Counted from the first letter of the stretch, positions 47,400 to 60,109 are shown. The stretch is DNA of 64,000 nucleotides from Sparassis latifolia (GCA_018466975.1 CM031558.1:2790001-2854000); one strand, 5' to 3'. Numbers and translations are program-made. The notes: generated by a model from the sequence alone, not told the origin.

Positions 47400-50300
47400 A
47401 TGGTCAAACCGCCGTCGATGCGCAACAAGAAGGCTATCAAGTTCGGTCGCGCAATCAGGTCTGCCGCCCGCTTTCCTGTACGGGTGTCGGGCGGTAGAGG
47501 CAGCGGCAGAAATACCTTCTCCCCCGCCCAAGGCGAAGTGCCCGTCGTATTGCTTCGCGTTCAGATTTTGGGCTGTACGAATCTCGTTGCAAAGGACAGG
47601 AATGGATATAGTGATCCGTAAGTGCTGTCTCGACTTGAGGCACTCATGTGCTCACACGACACAGATTCGTCGTCGTGTCGCTTCTGCGGGACAGACATCG
47701 AACCCCAGTCATCAAGCGCTCGCTGAACCCCGTCTATACACCCAAGGATGCCACGTTCGATTTCCCCATCTATATGTCGCTCGCGGAGAAACTCGGCGTC
47801 ATCGAATTGGTCGTGTGGGATAAAGACGTGATAAAGAAGGACTACCTTGGTGAGGCATGTATCCCGCTGGAAGACTGGTTCCGGGACGGAAACGCGTTTT
47901 CTTTCGACGATGCGAACAACAAGGTGCGTCGCACGTGTGGTCTCATGCCCGGTTCCTCATGCTCCCTTCTAGGCGATAACTGCACCCATCGTATCGACAC
48001 GCACCTCGACTCAGGCGTCGGGGACGATCCACCTTAAGCTGGGATTCGTACCTGCTGCTAAGAGTGCACCATTGATGGATTACGATCAGTTGTACTCAGA
48101 GCTGAACAAGCGCTCGCGACCGAGCCTTGTCTCGGCGCCACCTACGGCAGGGATTGGAACGGTGCGCTCGCAGGAGGGCGGGCCGGCATTCGAGGATGAT
48201 GGGCTGACGTCCGACGAGGGCGAGTACAACAGCGAAGATGACGAGGAAGAGTCACCGGAGAAGTTCGTCACGACGCCGATTGCGCAGCCGATCCCTCGCA
48301 CCGCTTCAATGCCGAGCACACCGACGACGGCGAGACCTCTTTTGTCTGCGCCCGCAATAGCATACAGCCTGAGTAAGCCACCATCGCCGCTACCGTCGTC
48401 ATTCAATATTCCTAAGATCTTCCCGCGGCGCGCGTCTGGTGCGCGGTCGCCATCGGTGGACTGGTCCATGACTGGCTCCTCATCACCCCGGGCGGTAACG
48501 CCGACGCCGACTGGAACTCCGACACCGACGCAGAAGACTAAGTTTCGGCGGTCGTGGATATCGAAGCGGAAGGATTTCAACTTCTCCGCGGCGAACGACA
48601 TCCTCGGGATTGTTATGCTGGAGATCCAAAACGCGAGGGACCTGCCACGCTTGAAGAATAGTAAGCCAGACATTACTTCTGTGTCGGTGTGTATTAACTG
48701 ACAACCACGCGTGCAGTGACGCGCACCGGGTATGACATGGATCCGTTTGTAGTTGTATCGTTTGGCAAGAAGGTTTTCCGGACGCGCGTCATACGGCACT
48801 CGCTAAATCCGACATGGGATGAGAAGCTGCTATTCCATGTTCGGCGGTACGAGTCGGCGTTCAAAGTGCAACTCACCGTACTCGACTGGGACAAACTTTC
48901 TTCCAACGATCATGTTGGCGACGCGAGCTTTAACGTGGCGGAACTGATCGCAAACGCGCCGCAGAAGGAAGAGGCGACTGGTCTATACCCCGCAGATGAA
49001 GATGGATTGTCGCCCATGAAGGAGTTCTGTCTGCCGCTCACGACCGCAAAGGAGGTACCATGGGAGTCGAAGCATGCGCCAGTGTTGATATTCCGGTGCG
49101 TCACTTACCCGCGCCTGACTGCCTGTGATGAACCTTCGCTCAGCGCCAAATATCAACCGTACGACGCGCTCCGGCAACGATTTTGGCGGCAATATCTCAA
49201 GCAGTATGACACAGACGATATGGGCATGCTCTCACATGTCGAACTCACCTCTATGCTTGACTCGCTAGGATCCACGCTCTCGCATGAAACCGTCAATTCG
49301 TTCTTCACACGATTCGGAAAGAAACCGCATGAGGACGTCATCACAGTTAATCAGGCTATCCAGAGTCTGGAGACCGAGCTTTGCCGACCTCGCAGTGAGA
49401 AGAAACGGATTAACCCCGACGAGACTGGTATTGATACCAGTGCCCCCGTAACCCCTGCGATTCATTCAAACGCGGACAAACAATTACTGCTCAACCTCGA
49501 CCTTCTCGACTTTTCGGGCCCGCCATTGGACTTATCTGCCTACATACGTGACTTGGAGCATGATCCTCTCCAGAAACCAAGCCCGCCTGCTTCCTATCCA
49601 ACGGAACCGATGCAGCAGCCTCTTGCGGATGTCGCAGCATCGTCCAGCAGCAGTTCTGTGTCGGCGAACTTCAATCATCAAATATCCGGTTCCTATTCTG
49701 ACCCAGAGGAGTCCTCTGGTTCTGCGTCTGGCGGCTCCAGCTCAAGTTCAAACACAACTTCACCGAGCTCAACATCCGCGGATGACCTCTTCGAGCGCGT
49801 TATCAATATTAAGAATTGTCCACTATGTCACCGGCCCCGACTGAACTCGAAAGCAGAGGTGGACATCGTCACTCATCTTGCGATATGTGCTAGCCAGGAT
49901 TGGGCGGCTGTAGACAGGATCATGGTCGGAAACTTTGTCACTGCAAGCCAAGCGCAACGCAAGTGGTACACGAGGGTGATCTCAAAGGTGTCGAGCGGTA
50001 ATTACAAGCTTGGCGCGGTAAGTTGTTCATGCTATGCGGTCCCGACTGCCCATTTCTTGACGCGGCACAGAATTCTGCAAATATCATTGTGCAGGACAGG
50101 TTGACTGGACAACTGGAAGAAGAGAAGATGCAAGTTTATGTCCGACTAGGCATCCGGCTATTGTACAAGGTCTGTGATGTCCTGTCCAGATTTGTATTGT
50201 ACATGCGCGTTGATACGGCGCGCAGGGTTGGAAAAGTCGTATGGAGGGTGCGCGAGGTAAGTGAGAGCTTAGTCGCGCTAACAAAGGTTGACATGAGTGC

Positions 50301-51357
50301 TTTAGCTCGCCGTCTTCTGCGGTCGATGTCGATTAAACAGGGCATCAAATACGATTCTCTGGAGTCCGCTCTCTACATCCCTACCTTCATTGCTTTCCAC
50401 AATCTGAATGTAGACGAAATCTTGGAGCCTCTCAGTTCTTTCAGTATGTCCGGCTAATTTGGAATGTGATAGGAACTGACGTGTTCGAAATGATAGAGAA
50501 TTTCAATGAGTTCTTCTACAGGTTGGGATCATTCCATTCATACTTGTGATGCTGCATACTCACTACTAGTCCGCAGGAAGCTGAAGCCGACCGCTCGACC
50601 GACTGAATGCCCTGACGACCCTTATCGACTGGTCAGCAGTGCAGATTGTCGCTTGATGACATTTGAAACTGTACATGAGGCGACATCGTTGTGGATTAAA
50701 GGCCGTGACTTTACGGTTGCTCGCCTGCTAGGAGAGGCATATCGTTCCCAGGCCGACCGATATGTCCACGGCGCATTGTGTATCTTCCGTCTTGCCCCAC
50801 AAGACTACCACCGTTTCCATTCTCCGGTCGACGGGATTATCGGGCCCATGACGTATGTTGCTGGAGAATATTACACGGTTAATGTGAGATACATCGGTAT
50901 GACATATAATTATACCTGACTGATTATGATATCCCTGACAGCCTCAAGCCATCCGTACCGCCCTTGATGTTTATGGTGAGAATGCCCGCAAGATAGTGCC
51001 GGTTGATAGTCCACAATTTGGCCGCGTCATGATTGTCTGCGTTGGTGCCATGATGGTTGGAACCATCAAGACGACCGTCAAGGAGGGTGACCGGGTTGCC
51101 CGGGGTCAAGAGCTGGGCTATTTTGCATTTGGTGCGCCTACATCTCATCGCATTCTGCCCCATGATGCTCATGACCGTATGAAGGTGGATCGACACTAGT
51201 TGTGCTATTCGAGAAAGGCGTGGTGGAATGGGACGAGGATCTCTTGGACAATGGCGGTGCCTGTTTGGAAACTCGAGTTCGTGTCGGGATGGGCATCGGA
51301 CGCGGTCAGCGTGCACCTTCTCTCGGCTCAGATAACAACACCCGCGCTGCTCCATAA
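47400..51357 (+). CDS. PSD2: Phosphatidylserine decarboxylase with two C2 domains (PSD2 type)
   Basis: Starts [18 protein letters not shown]. The first C2 domain (about residues 48-140) contains [28 protein letters not shown] and KRSLNPVY. A long disordered acidic/Ser/Pro linker follows, then a second C2 domain with [20 protein letters not shown] and [12 protein letters not shown]. Next come an EF-hand-like [14 protein letters not shown], a Cys/His cluster CPLCHRP...HLAIC, and the catalytic domain: [48 protein letters not shown] and the autocleavage motif FGGST before LVVLFEKG. The self-processing serine becomes the pyruvoyl group. The enzyme converts phosphatidylserine to phosphatidylethanolamine; this C2-bearing class acts in endomembranes rather than mitochondria. 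The last intron splits FG from GST (about 51134-51182). Confidence 0.92.
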
Positions 51358-52311
51358 AACGGTTGGAACTTTTTTGGACGCACTGACAGCTTAGAATAAT
51401 CTACAGATTGTTATCACGGTTCTCCCTCTCCTTATTTCCGCGCATCAGCTACACACCAGAAGTATTTATGATAGACCATGCATCAGACTCCCACTTAATT
51501 GTACAAAATGCATCTGTTATTTGCTGTCGGAAACCGTTCCCATTGACGGTCTGCTATATATAGTCTTTGTTCGTCTCCTACCAGTGCGTCTGATATATTG
51601 GCTGCGTGCGTATGGGCTGTAATACTAAGAGTGGCACACAACAGTTTCTTCTCCAGGGACCAAAATATTTATCCTCGTAAGGATTAGAGACAAAAGAAAC
51701 AAAACCACAGCACCCAGGATTCCCGCGTGGTCCCCCACCGTGGTACTAACTAAGCGGCACTCCGGTTAACTTCGTAGATCAGACGGGATGCGGTGCTTTC
51801 GAAGTCCTATGGCCGTGGATGAAATATTTCCCGCGTATCTCTATAATAACTAAGTTTGCACGACTTCCAAGCAAAGGTTGAATATTGTGACCAGCAGCCA
51901 TCGCTATATGTATACGAATCCTTCCCGAAACGTACTAGCAATCTTGAAGCCCTGGTAGCTGGAACGTTGAGTCTCGAATCATCAGGAAAACCCCATTTTC
52001 ACTTTAGCTCGCTTTGCTCCCTTTTTTGAAGGAAACAAGCCCAACAAATACCGAGATCAGCTTGATTTGGCTTGTACAAGCTCCAAAAGGAGCAATCAAG
52101 GGCAAAGTCAATTCTTGCCTCATCTAACCTCAGCGAATTGTTACAGGTAGTAAGTTATTATCATAAGATTTCCTATTCTACTGCGTTGGCACAGGAGCTC
52201 CCGTCAAGGCGCATTTACGCGCGAACCGTGGGCATTTGTAAGTCAGAGACACCGAACCTGCTTGTCATATCGTTGTAACTCATTTCTTCATAGTTATCAT
52301 CCTCCACGAAC
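51358..52311. other. Intergenic, no supported gene
   Basis: AT-richer spacer between two plus-strand genes. The last part (about 52080-52311) would hold the promoter of the F-box gene. Confidence 0.5.
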
Positions 52312-53751
52312 ATGGGTTCTGATACGAACGTCGCCGTACACGTAAACTCTACCGGTAAACGTGCCATTGATTTTCCTCTCGACGTCCTGATCAACATCTT
52401 CGAGTTGGTCTACGCCGAATCCCGCGAACCCTTCGTTAGCGTCAAAACCAAACATCGCCCACTCTTCAGTTGGGAGGAAACCCGCACATGCTGGAAGGAC
52501 GAAGATCCTCTGTCTCCCACATTCTTCCCGGAGGCGCTCGCCGCGGTGTGTCCATCGTGGAGAGAAGCGCTCTCTCAAATCTCCGTATTTTGGACGCGCA
52601 TCGTAATCGTTGTCGATGACGAGCCCACCCCCCTATCGACCGTACGCACGTCTCTTGCACTCTCCGAGCCTCATTTTATCGACAATATCATTTGTCGGCG
52701 ACATGATCACGACCTCAATAGTACCGCGGCCGAGCGAGCATATATCGACGCGGTTATGGCACTCCTGGATCCGCATAAGCAACGCTGGGGAAGCCTGCAC
52801 ATCGACCTTCGCACATCGTTAGAGTCGCCTTCACCCATCACGCTGAATGGCGACGCTCATTCCCTGGTCGCTCTGAACATAGATTCTACTGAGGATGCGA
52901 ATATTCAACATAGCCCCGGATTTTGCTTCCATGCCCCTCAGCTGCTGAAGTTGCATATGGGCGGCCTCGCATTTAGCCGCCACTATCTCGCAAGGCCAAA
53001 AGTTATCTCTTCTCTGAAGAGCCTTAGCCTGATTCAGCGGATCCACCATGGCCCCATCTTCGGCGTAGACGAATTGGTGCGGTGTTTGTCTCATCTCCCA
53101 CGACTGAAGACCTTAGAGCTCGCCCACCTTGATTTGCTCCCTGCGCTCCGCGCATCTGGCCCCAGGGGGTCCCAGTTGGCATATTGCGGTTACACGGGCT
53201 TCCCCGGCGATATCCTATGCACCCTCCTGATTTGCCTACGCTATGCGAACAATTGCGAATTATATCTCACTCAATGTGAGATTCCGCGCGAAGTCGACCG
53301 TTTGAAGTTGTTTAGCTTGCAGCTGGAAGAGATGCAAGGCGACAGCGAGGCCCTCCGTACCCTCCTATCAGCATGTAGCGCTTCGTTACTCACGGTCATC
53401 GAGTGCCCTAGCTTCGACACCCGATTGCTGCACTACTTATCTGTAGCGGACGACCGTGACCGATGGTTGTGGTTGTGCGCGTCGATGAGCGAACTCGCAG
53501 TACGGGGATGCCATGGGTTCACGAGCGGAGACATAGCGAACATGATAAATGCCCGCGATGAGGAAGTGGCTCTTCAGGAATATTACCTCGATTTCGTCGG
53601 TCGTGATCCGCCACAGAATTTGGAGCCCATTGTATCCATGCGAGTGGACGACGGTACCGAGCTTCATGAATGCGACAAGCAGTCATTCCGTAAGAGCGAG
53701 GTGTACGTTTCTTGGGATGCATGGTGCGATTTTCCAGAACAGTTTTCGTAG
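52312..53751 (+). CDS. F-box-like protein, intronless
   Basis: One uninterrupted frame of 479 codons starts MGSDTNVAVHVNST. The F-box-like motif is IDFPLDVLINIFELVYAESR and, after an insertion, ALAAVCPSWREALSQISVFW, the common agaricomycete arrangement. LRR-like segments follow (LLKLHMGGLAFSRHYL, LKSLSLIQRI, LKTLELAHLDLLPAL), and the C-terminus has a charged extension. The likely role is substrate selection in an SCF ubiquitin ligase. The lack of introns contrasts with the other two F-box genes here. Confidence 0.75.
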   Translation: MGSDTNVAVHVNSTGKRAIDFPLDVLINIFELVYAESREPFVSVKTKHRPLFSWEETRTCWKDEDPLSPTFFPEALAAVCPSWREALSQISVFWTRIVIVVDDEPTPLSTVRTSLALSEPHFIDNIICRRHDHDLNSTAAERAYIDAVMALLDPHKQRWGSLHIDLRTSLESPSPITLNGDAHSLVALNIDSTEDANIQHSPGFCFHAPQLLKLHMGGLAFSRHYLARPKVISSLKSLSLIQRIHHGPIFGVDELVRCLSHLPRLKTLELAHLDLLPALRASGPRGSQLAYCGYTGFPGDILCTLLICLRYANNCELYLTQCEIPREVDRLKLFSLQLEEMQGDSEALRTLLSACSASLLTVIECPSFDTRLLHYLSVADDRDRWLWLCASMSELAVRGCHGFTSGDIANMINARDEEVALQEYYLDFVGRDPPQNLEPIVSMRVDDGTELHECDKQSFRKSEVYVSWDAWCDFPEQFS

Positions 53752-54035
53752 TTGACTGTTGGTCGAAAGCAGGTTAGATATATTTGTCATATGTAGCCGA
53801 AACGATGAGTAAGTAGTACAAAATGGCGTTGCAGCACGGACAGCCCCCTTGATTGCGCGCAGTCGAATATCCGTATAATCGTAGTGCATAAATGCAAGGA
53901 TGACACATACTGTCAGTGGCATCTAAGGCTCCATCTTCACTGCTTCAGCGCAGCGGCACAGCCACTAATTCGCCGTATTACACGTGACCGTTACTGGACT
54001 ACAAGTTCCGTAGACTCGCAGAAGATGAGTCCACT

Positions 54036-55496
54036 ATGGCTGCTCGCAATCCTCCACCTATTGTCCTATCCGAAGAATATGTTCAGGAGGCCTTTCACTC
54101 CTTCCTCAGGTCTTCCCTCTCCCAGGCAAAGGTCGAAGGACTCCTCGGTGTAGACGTCCTCTCGAGCGCCGAGGCAGATTTGATGATCACTGGCAAGTGC
54201 AGTCTTGTAATCGGTTCGCTTCACCTAAGCTCACATCTATGCTCACAACCATGTGCAGGGCCCGCGTTGTGTCTCTACTTCGCCGCTTTGCGTTCGACTA
54301 CAAATCCACCATCTGTTCCGCTACCCAGGCGGACCAAGGCGTCTGCACCTGTGGACCTCTCTTCAGAGAGCTGCCCACTTCCCTTCCGCCAATTCTGGGC
54401 CGTCTGGTCCCAGAGCGTACCCGAAATCCAGGCACTCGTGCCCGAGCACCAGCATGACCTGGCGCGAATTATCTGCGGCCTTCTGCCTCTCTGTAAGCCG
54501 CCGAATGCCCGCTTGAACGGTATCGCTGCGGATCTGCGAGCAGTCGCTATTGAGATCAGCATGCGCCGGACGTTCCAGGACCGATATGCGAATGACTTAC
54601 AGGCGGCACTGGATGCAGGGACGGGAGGGAACACTAGGCTCAAAGCAAGCTTCGTACCTCCACCGGGATACGAGGCTCCCAGATACCCATCCCCGATTTC
54701 TACCACCACTCCACCCAACACACCGCGGAAGTCATCCCGGAAGTCACACGTGTCCAGCCCGACATTAAGCCCTATTCCACCTTCTCAATCTCGCGCGCCG
54801 TCGCCCAGCATCTTATCACCAACATCCCCTGCAATTGAACTTATCCGCGAGACACTCTACGCAGCGCTCGCCGACGTGCTCGAGCGGATGCCGCACCTAC
54901 GGCAACTCGTCCGCACAGACCCGATCCGCGGATACTTCGCCGCCGTCGCCTTTGCGATCCTCGACGTCGCCACGGGCTCTGCCACCCATCCCTCTGCTCC
55001 CTCGCAGGCGGTCGCGGACGTGCTTCCCCGCTCCGCTGAGCCCTCCATTCGGGGCGTGCTCGGACAGACACTTTTACTCTCGAACTGCCCTGAGCCGCTG
55101 CGCCCGTTCATGGCGGAGTTGTGCGACATCGGAAAGACCGCGGCGGAGATAGAAGAACAGGACTCACTTGCTAGCGTCCAAGCACTGCAAAAAGGACAAG
55201 AGCCGCCCGTTCCCCGCCTCGATAAGGTGCGCGATATCCTTGAGCATGGCGTGGGGAATGCGCGCCTCGGCGATGAGACCAGCCCGGCGCAGGAGGATCG
55301 CCGGGCAGCAGCGAGACAGACCAATGGCAGCGACGGATATCGTCACGTTTCGCGGCCCCGCACGACGTCCACTGAGAACCGTGCTGTGGTGTTTGCGAAC
55401 CGGATAAATGCCCTTGCACTCGGAATGACGAAGCTGCGGGCGTTCAGGGAGAGGCAGGAGATGGTGTTCAAGGTCCTGGTGGGTTTGGGTGGGTAG
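54036..55496 (+). CDS. Conserved fungal protein of unknown function
   Basis: Starts MAARNPPPIVLSEEYVQEAF. The N-terminal part is helical, then comes a Ser/Pro-rich linker (residues about 220-270: TPPNTPRKSSRKS, PPSQSRAPSPS), then a helical domain ELIRETLYAALADVLERMPH, RTDPIRGYFAAVAFAILDVA, and a basic C-terminus ending EMVFKVLVGLGG. I recognise no domain. Near residue 53 a 66-nt insert (54193-54258) looks like an intron with a GC donor (GCAAGT) and AG acceptor; it is a multiple of three and has no stop, so the frame stays open without removal. Removing it joins MITG to PALCLYFAALRS. Confidence 0.62.
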   Translation: MAARNPPPIVLSEEYVQEAFHSFLRSSLSQAKVEGLLGVDVLSSAEADLMITGKCSLVIGSLHLSSHLCSQPCAGPALCLYFAALRSTTNPPSVPLPRRTKASAPVDLSSESCPLPFRQFWAVWSQSVPEIQALVPEHQHDLARIICGLLPLCKPPNARLNGIAADLRAVAIEISMRRTFQDRYANDLQAALDAGTGGNTRLKASFVPPPGYEAPRYPSPISTTTPPNTPRKSSRKSHVSSPTLSPIPPSQSRAPSPSILSPTSPAIELIRETLYAALADVLERMPHLRQLVRTDPIRGYFAAVAFAILDVATGSATHPSAPSQAVADVLPRSAEPSIRGVLGQTLLLSNCPEPLRPFMAELCDIGKTAAEIEEQDSLASVQALQKGQEPPVPRLDKVRDILEHGVGNARLGDETSPAQEDRRAAARQTNGSDGYRHVSRPRTTSTENRAVVFANRINALALGMTKLRAFRERQEMVFKVLVGLGG

Positions 55497-55676
55497 AAGG
55501 ACGTCATCGACGGCATGTTCTCTTCTTTCGGACTTCTTCAGTTGCAATAGATTTCGAACTGACCTTATTGTTGTTATACCACTAATCTAATTTACATATG
55601 TACTGCTGTCATTCCTAGGCTTGTTGTATTGCTTTCGTTAGTTCAGTGGGTTCCTTACTTTGTAGTAACCTTGTCT

Positions 55677-57870
55677 TCAGAGCTTGTCTTCCGCCGTAGG
55701 CTTGAATTGTACCTGTATGTTGAAATCGTATGATACGAACTTGACACGCGGTGTGCGGTAAATTCGGACTACTAGCTTGCGCAAGCGCGGAGCCAGGGGG
55801 TACTTTCCAAATTCCTGACTTTCTGGCGATAGGAGGTGCAATTTAACAACCGTGTGGATATGAGACCAACTACACAAGGGAATACCATGCAGTCCAGTGA
55901 AGGAAGGATTCCGACGTTGACTCTGGAATGCCGAGGCCGCTTGCATTCTCATCCTCTCCTCTACTTCAGGCGGAATGGAGAAGTCGTCGTCAGCAGAGAT
56001 AGAAAATGACTGATCGTAGTCGGCACTGGCACTTTATCCCTTCGCCACGAACAATAATCGCAACTGCTCCGTGAGAGCTTGCTCCAGTAAGTCTAGGGTT
56101 TTCGGCGGAATGCCGAATCGTGGAGGACCAGGGAAAGATCCAGCCGTGAGTGCCCGGTAAGATAAAACAGTCCTGCCCCGGCACGGCCAGGTTTCTGTAT
56201 TTTTTACCGACACCAATGACATTGTCGATGTCCTAGAACAAATCAGCGCCCATGCACACTACATTTCGGAATGATCGAAACATACACAGAAAATAGTGCC
56301 AATACCAGACGTAGCAACAGATGCATTAGCTGCAGCTTTGATAGCCATGAGGCTCGCCTCGCAGTGCACCGAGCCATGAAATGACTTGATTGCAGAAGGA
56401 ATAGCGGAACGAAGCACCTGCAGAGCGAACTCCTTCTCATCGTCTGCTGCAACCTGGCCTGTAGGGAAGATGCGTTGCATAACCGAGGTCAGGAAATTAT
56501 TATCCATCACTTCTTTCACGGGAGCCAGGTCCTTATCAGGATGCGGGACTCGGATAAGGGCGAAATCCAGTGGCCGATTGCCGAGAAATATCTTGCGAGA
56601 CGTCAAAAAATGGATGGCTGTATGGCACGCCACCAGCGAACGAATGTATCGCAGAGGAAAGGCCTCGCCGTCGGGGTCCAATTCCTCTAGTTCTACATAG
56701 CCGTTAGTACAGGCTTGGATCGGGTGGAGATGTTATCAGGTACCTTCATATACCGCCTGGCCTACCTGTAAAGCTGCCGATCTATGAATGGCGCTACGAT
56801 AGGGGGAAGGTTGACAACTTACTGGCTCGTTTGCGCTGCAAAAGGTCCACAAGCGAAGGTATTACGAAAAGCGAATCAAATATATGCGCGGATAAGAGCG
56901 TGTTGAGGCCGATACTATTTGCCACCAAATTGTCCAAAAGCTGTGAATTCTCCTTCTGATTGCTGCTATTGATCACGTCGTTGAAAGACTGCAGAGCATC
57001 CAGGGTAATGAGGATGTACGAGGCGAGACTCCTAAGCCAAGGACGAGGCGTTTCGATAGTTACGGCGAACATGTCCCGATCCCCTCGACGGACCAGTGGT
57101 ATATCTGGGGTCGGTATATATCTGCCAACCCGCGAAGCGGGCACAAACTTTTCATCAAGGGTCTCCCCAGGCTCGGGAGTCCAAGGTTCAAGAAGATCGA
57201 ATAGATCCTCCTCCCAAAATATGTGCCTCACCTGAAAACGCCGGAGCATCGTCTGACAGTTCCTCCTGAGGACGAAATGGCGGAAGGATTTGACGCATGT
57301 CGAATAAGAGGGATCACTTCGATGAGGTACCTCCCGAAGAGCTGCAATAACATCGCTGATATGATCCTTCAATGCGATGCCGAGATCAAAATCGCTATAA
57401 AAGCAATGAGATCGAATCGACTAGAAACTACTTGTCGCAACGTACTTCGAGCTTCGAAGGTCGGACAACTTCTTTTCGCTCGGAGGGATCCAGTCTATAT
57501 CCAAATCTTCCGATAAGTTCTCTTCCGGTCGGGATTTTTGTGTTGCTCCTAGCATACTGCCAGTGACAGCAGCGTCCGTGTCTCCGGCATCCTCGTCACG
57601 GTCCTCCGCGCTGATCACCACTAATGTGCCTTGAAGAGTGGATCTCCCCGTCACAGCAATAACCTTTGACCCTTTGCCATCGTCATCGGTCCCACGGGTG
57701 AGTAGAGCGGCAATATGGCGATATAAATTCGCATGTGCTGACTGCTGGCTTGGAACGCACTGTGGCACACCGAGATGAGGCTTGACATCGTTAAGCACAG
57801 TCGTGAGCGTTTTGATCCGCCGGACAAGGTGATCGTATCTTGTGAACCCATGGCATGATCTGTGGACATA
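55677..57870 (-). pseudogene. OTT_1508-like deaminase family gene, decayed
   Basis: Minus-strand exons give YDHLVRRIKTLTTVLNDVKP, DLDIDWIPPSEKKLSDLR, ALREVPHRSDPSYSTCVKSF, FVLRRNCQTMLRRFQVRHIF, then FHGSVHCEASLMAIKAA and IGVGKKY before ILPGTHGWIFPW. The HCEASLM element fits the first zinc-binding motif of the fungal OTT_1508-like (nucleic-acid) deaminases. The second motif, a CxxC normally after the SKK segment, is missing. Before PPRFGIPPKTLDLLEQ the frame shifts (about 56124-56131), and a TAA at 56034-56036 cuts a frame that otherwise stays open to 55677. The 5' end is not resolved: an ATG at 57878 is out of frame. I read this as a dead copy; an unseen intron could explain one break but not all. 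Confidence 0.55.
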
Positions 57871-58779
57871 TTAGCCGCGCACTCAGAATTAGCCGACCTT
57901 CCTACTTCCAGGCTCCTAAAATCATCCCTTCACCGTAGTGATTTCACTCGCTCGAACGATCATGTGACATATGTTTTATGCGATTTACCTTTCTGAGCGA
58001 GATCTACTTGCATCTGCAGTTATTGAGCTACATTACTGACTTGTGCTCAAGTCAAAACGGTCAGAAATTATTTTGCGGGTAGGGTTTGGTGAAATACTCA
58101 CATTATCCACTTTCTAGGGCATTGTGTCCAAAAAACAAGTCTTCAAAATTTGCTTCCCCTTGACAAATACCCACAATGAATGCACCTCGGGAATACAAGC
58201 GTGAGAGGTCTTCGTGTTCATGCGCCGTATGGATGTATGTCAAACGTTCCAGAGATCTATCTTGACGGGGGCCACCAGTTCATAACGCCATGAGACATGC
58301 AATTCCTGCATTAGAAACGTACCACGGCAGTCAATAGCATTCTTTGAGCATATACATGGCGTTGAAGAATGTCATGGTACGAGGCAAGTCGAGGAGGCGC
58401 CGAAGTACGCGGTACCGTGACAACAACGCGTAACGTATGCCTCACCCCCACGTGCACCGAACCACGCGTCCGCGTCAACATTTGCTAAGCACTACGCACT
58501 CAACAGTATACAATGACACCGGAAAAGAATGCTCGAACGATATGGTATATACGCGTAGGTCATGGTATTCAAGCAAGGCTTGTAAGTAAGGTCCGTAGAC
58601 GAAGTAGTCAACGCAGCAGGCAACCAACACAGTTGCCAACGCCGATGGCAGGTTACTAAAGCAGCTATATAATTCATTCATGTACGAGTCCGTTCCTCGA
58701 TGCACATCTAGAAAGCGTCCTCCAACACGCACGACACACGCAGCACAGTCGTCATGAGTAGCGAGCACGTAAATGCGGC
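57871..58779. other. Intergenic, no supported gene
   Basis: Between the start of the decayed deaminase gene and the 3' end of the surface-protein gene. No recognised feature. Confidence 0.45.
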
Positions 58780-60109
58780 TTACGAGAGGAAGTAGCCAGC
58801 GAAGAGCACGCCGGCGATAGACGCAACCGCAGAGATGTGGAGTGCGTTCGCGCCGTTGGCTGACGACGCACCGGCCGACGAGGACGCCCCGGCTGTGCCA
58901 GAGGCCTTCGAGCCGCTGGCCGTGCCAGTCGCGCTATGACCAGATGCAGTGCCCGTGCTGGAACCGGAGCCGGTCGGGGTCGCGGCGACGAGCTGGGTAT
59001 AGAGGTCGGTGGACTGGTAGGTCTTGCAGTTGGACGTGGCAGGGACGGTAGGGGTGTAGGGCATGGAGGTAACAACGCCGGAGGCAGGCTGGGTGTACGT
59101 CAACGTCTGGCCGTTTGATGTGTATACGCCAACGGGATTCATAGAGTCGGCATCGCAGACGACAAATGTGCCGTTCTTCGCGGGGTTCGGGCAGTTGTAG
59201 TCGATGCCAATCTCGTCGTAGATGTTGTTGCACAGACCGACGTTGTCGGCCGTAGCAGTAGTTGGGTTGCAAATCTTGATACACATCTCGCCGTTACCAA
59301 TGAACCTGGTGAGAACGTCAGTAAATATTCAGGGACAGAGTCTGCGATACGTACTGGACCCATTCCACGACCTGGGTATAGGAATCGTTGTTGGTGTTCC
59401 CACGAGGGAAGGCGTTGGAGTACACCAGAGCACCCATGGGGTTACCCAGCTGTGCCAAAACATGGGTATACGAAAAGATTGCAGAGACTGAACCCACTCA
59501 CCAGATCAGCACCGTGTGGATCAAGCTCTCCTCCAGAGTCGTTCGCGAGCAGGTTGATCTGGCTCTGGTCGAGGTACGCGATGAACATGGTGTAATCCGG
59601 GGTGTTGAAGACAGAGACACCGTGGAGAGTGCCCTCGGGAACCATGCGGGTACCGTATCCCTTGTTCGTGCACCAGGCGACTTCCTCAGCTTCCGTGTCG
59701 GCGATGGTCTCGCCGGGTTTCGGAGACGACCAGAGACAGAAGTCTGCACACAACGCGAAGCAATAAATCAAAGCACGTCCAACCACTACTCGACTCGAAA
59801 TCACATACTGTCGATGGAGTTAACCATTAAGGTCTGACACATGGACTCCTGGTTTTGCGTGGTGGAGTTACAGACATTGTATCCGACCTGGTTGCCACGA
59901 ATATCGCCAGTCGGCTCGACTTGGTAGGGCTGGAGTTACCTTCAACATTGATGCGTTATGTACACGTGTCGAACACAACTTACAATCCCGGTGGGGTAAG
60001 CATACTGCTTGTTGACGAGTGGGATGGAAGTGAAGGAGGTATACTGGGCGACGGCCCCTGACGCGGCGGCGGCGACGGTGAATAGGGTAGAAAGAGCGAC
60101 TGGGGACAT
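58780..60109 (-). CDS. Secreted, probably GPI-anchored cell-surface protein
   Basis: Starts MSPVALSTLFTVAAAASGAV at 60109, a typical signal peptide cleaved near VAQ. The mature part has several introns and landmarks DFCLWSSPKPGETIADTE, VAWCTNKGYGTRMVPEGTL, MFIAYLDQSQINLLANDSGG, PRGNTNNDSYTQVVEW, FIGNGEMCIKICNP and YNCPNPAKNGTFVVCDAD; the cysteines suggest disulfides. A Ser/Thr/Gly/Ala-rich stalk then leads to a C-terminal hydrophobic segment, SAVASIAGVLFAGYFLS, preceded by small residues suited to a GPI attachment site. I know this type as abundant secreted proteins of agaricomycetes without a proven enzymatic role. Confidence 0.75.

Noticed and set aside
48086..48799. 237-codon minus-strand frame inside the phosphatidylserine decarboxylase
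   Set aside because: Antisense of the Ser/Pro/acidic linker; the plus strand has two C2 domains and the catalytic domain.
54275..55547. Several minus-strand frames opposite the conserved unknown gene
   Set aside because: Antisense shadows; low-complexity and without a domain, whereas the plus strand is one long frame.
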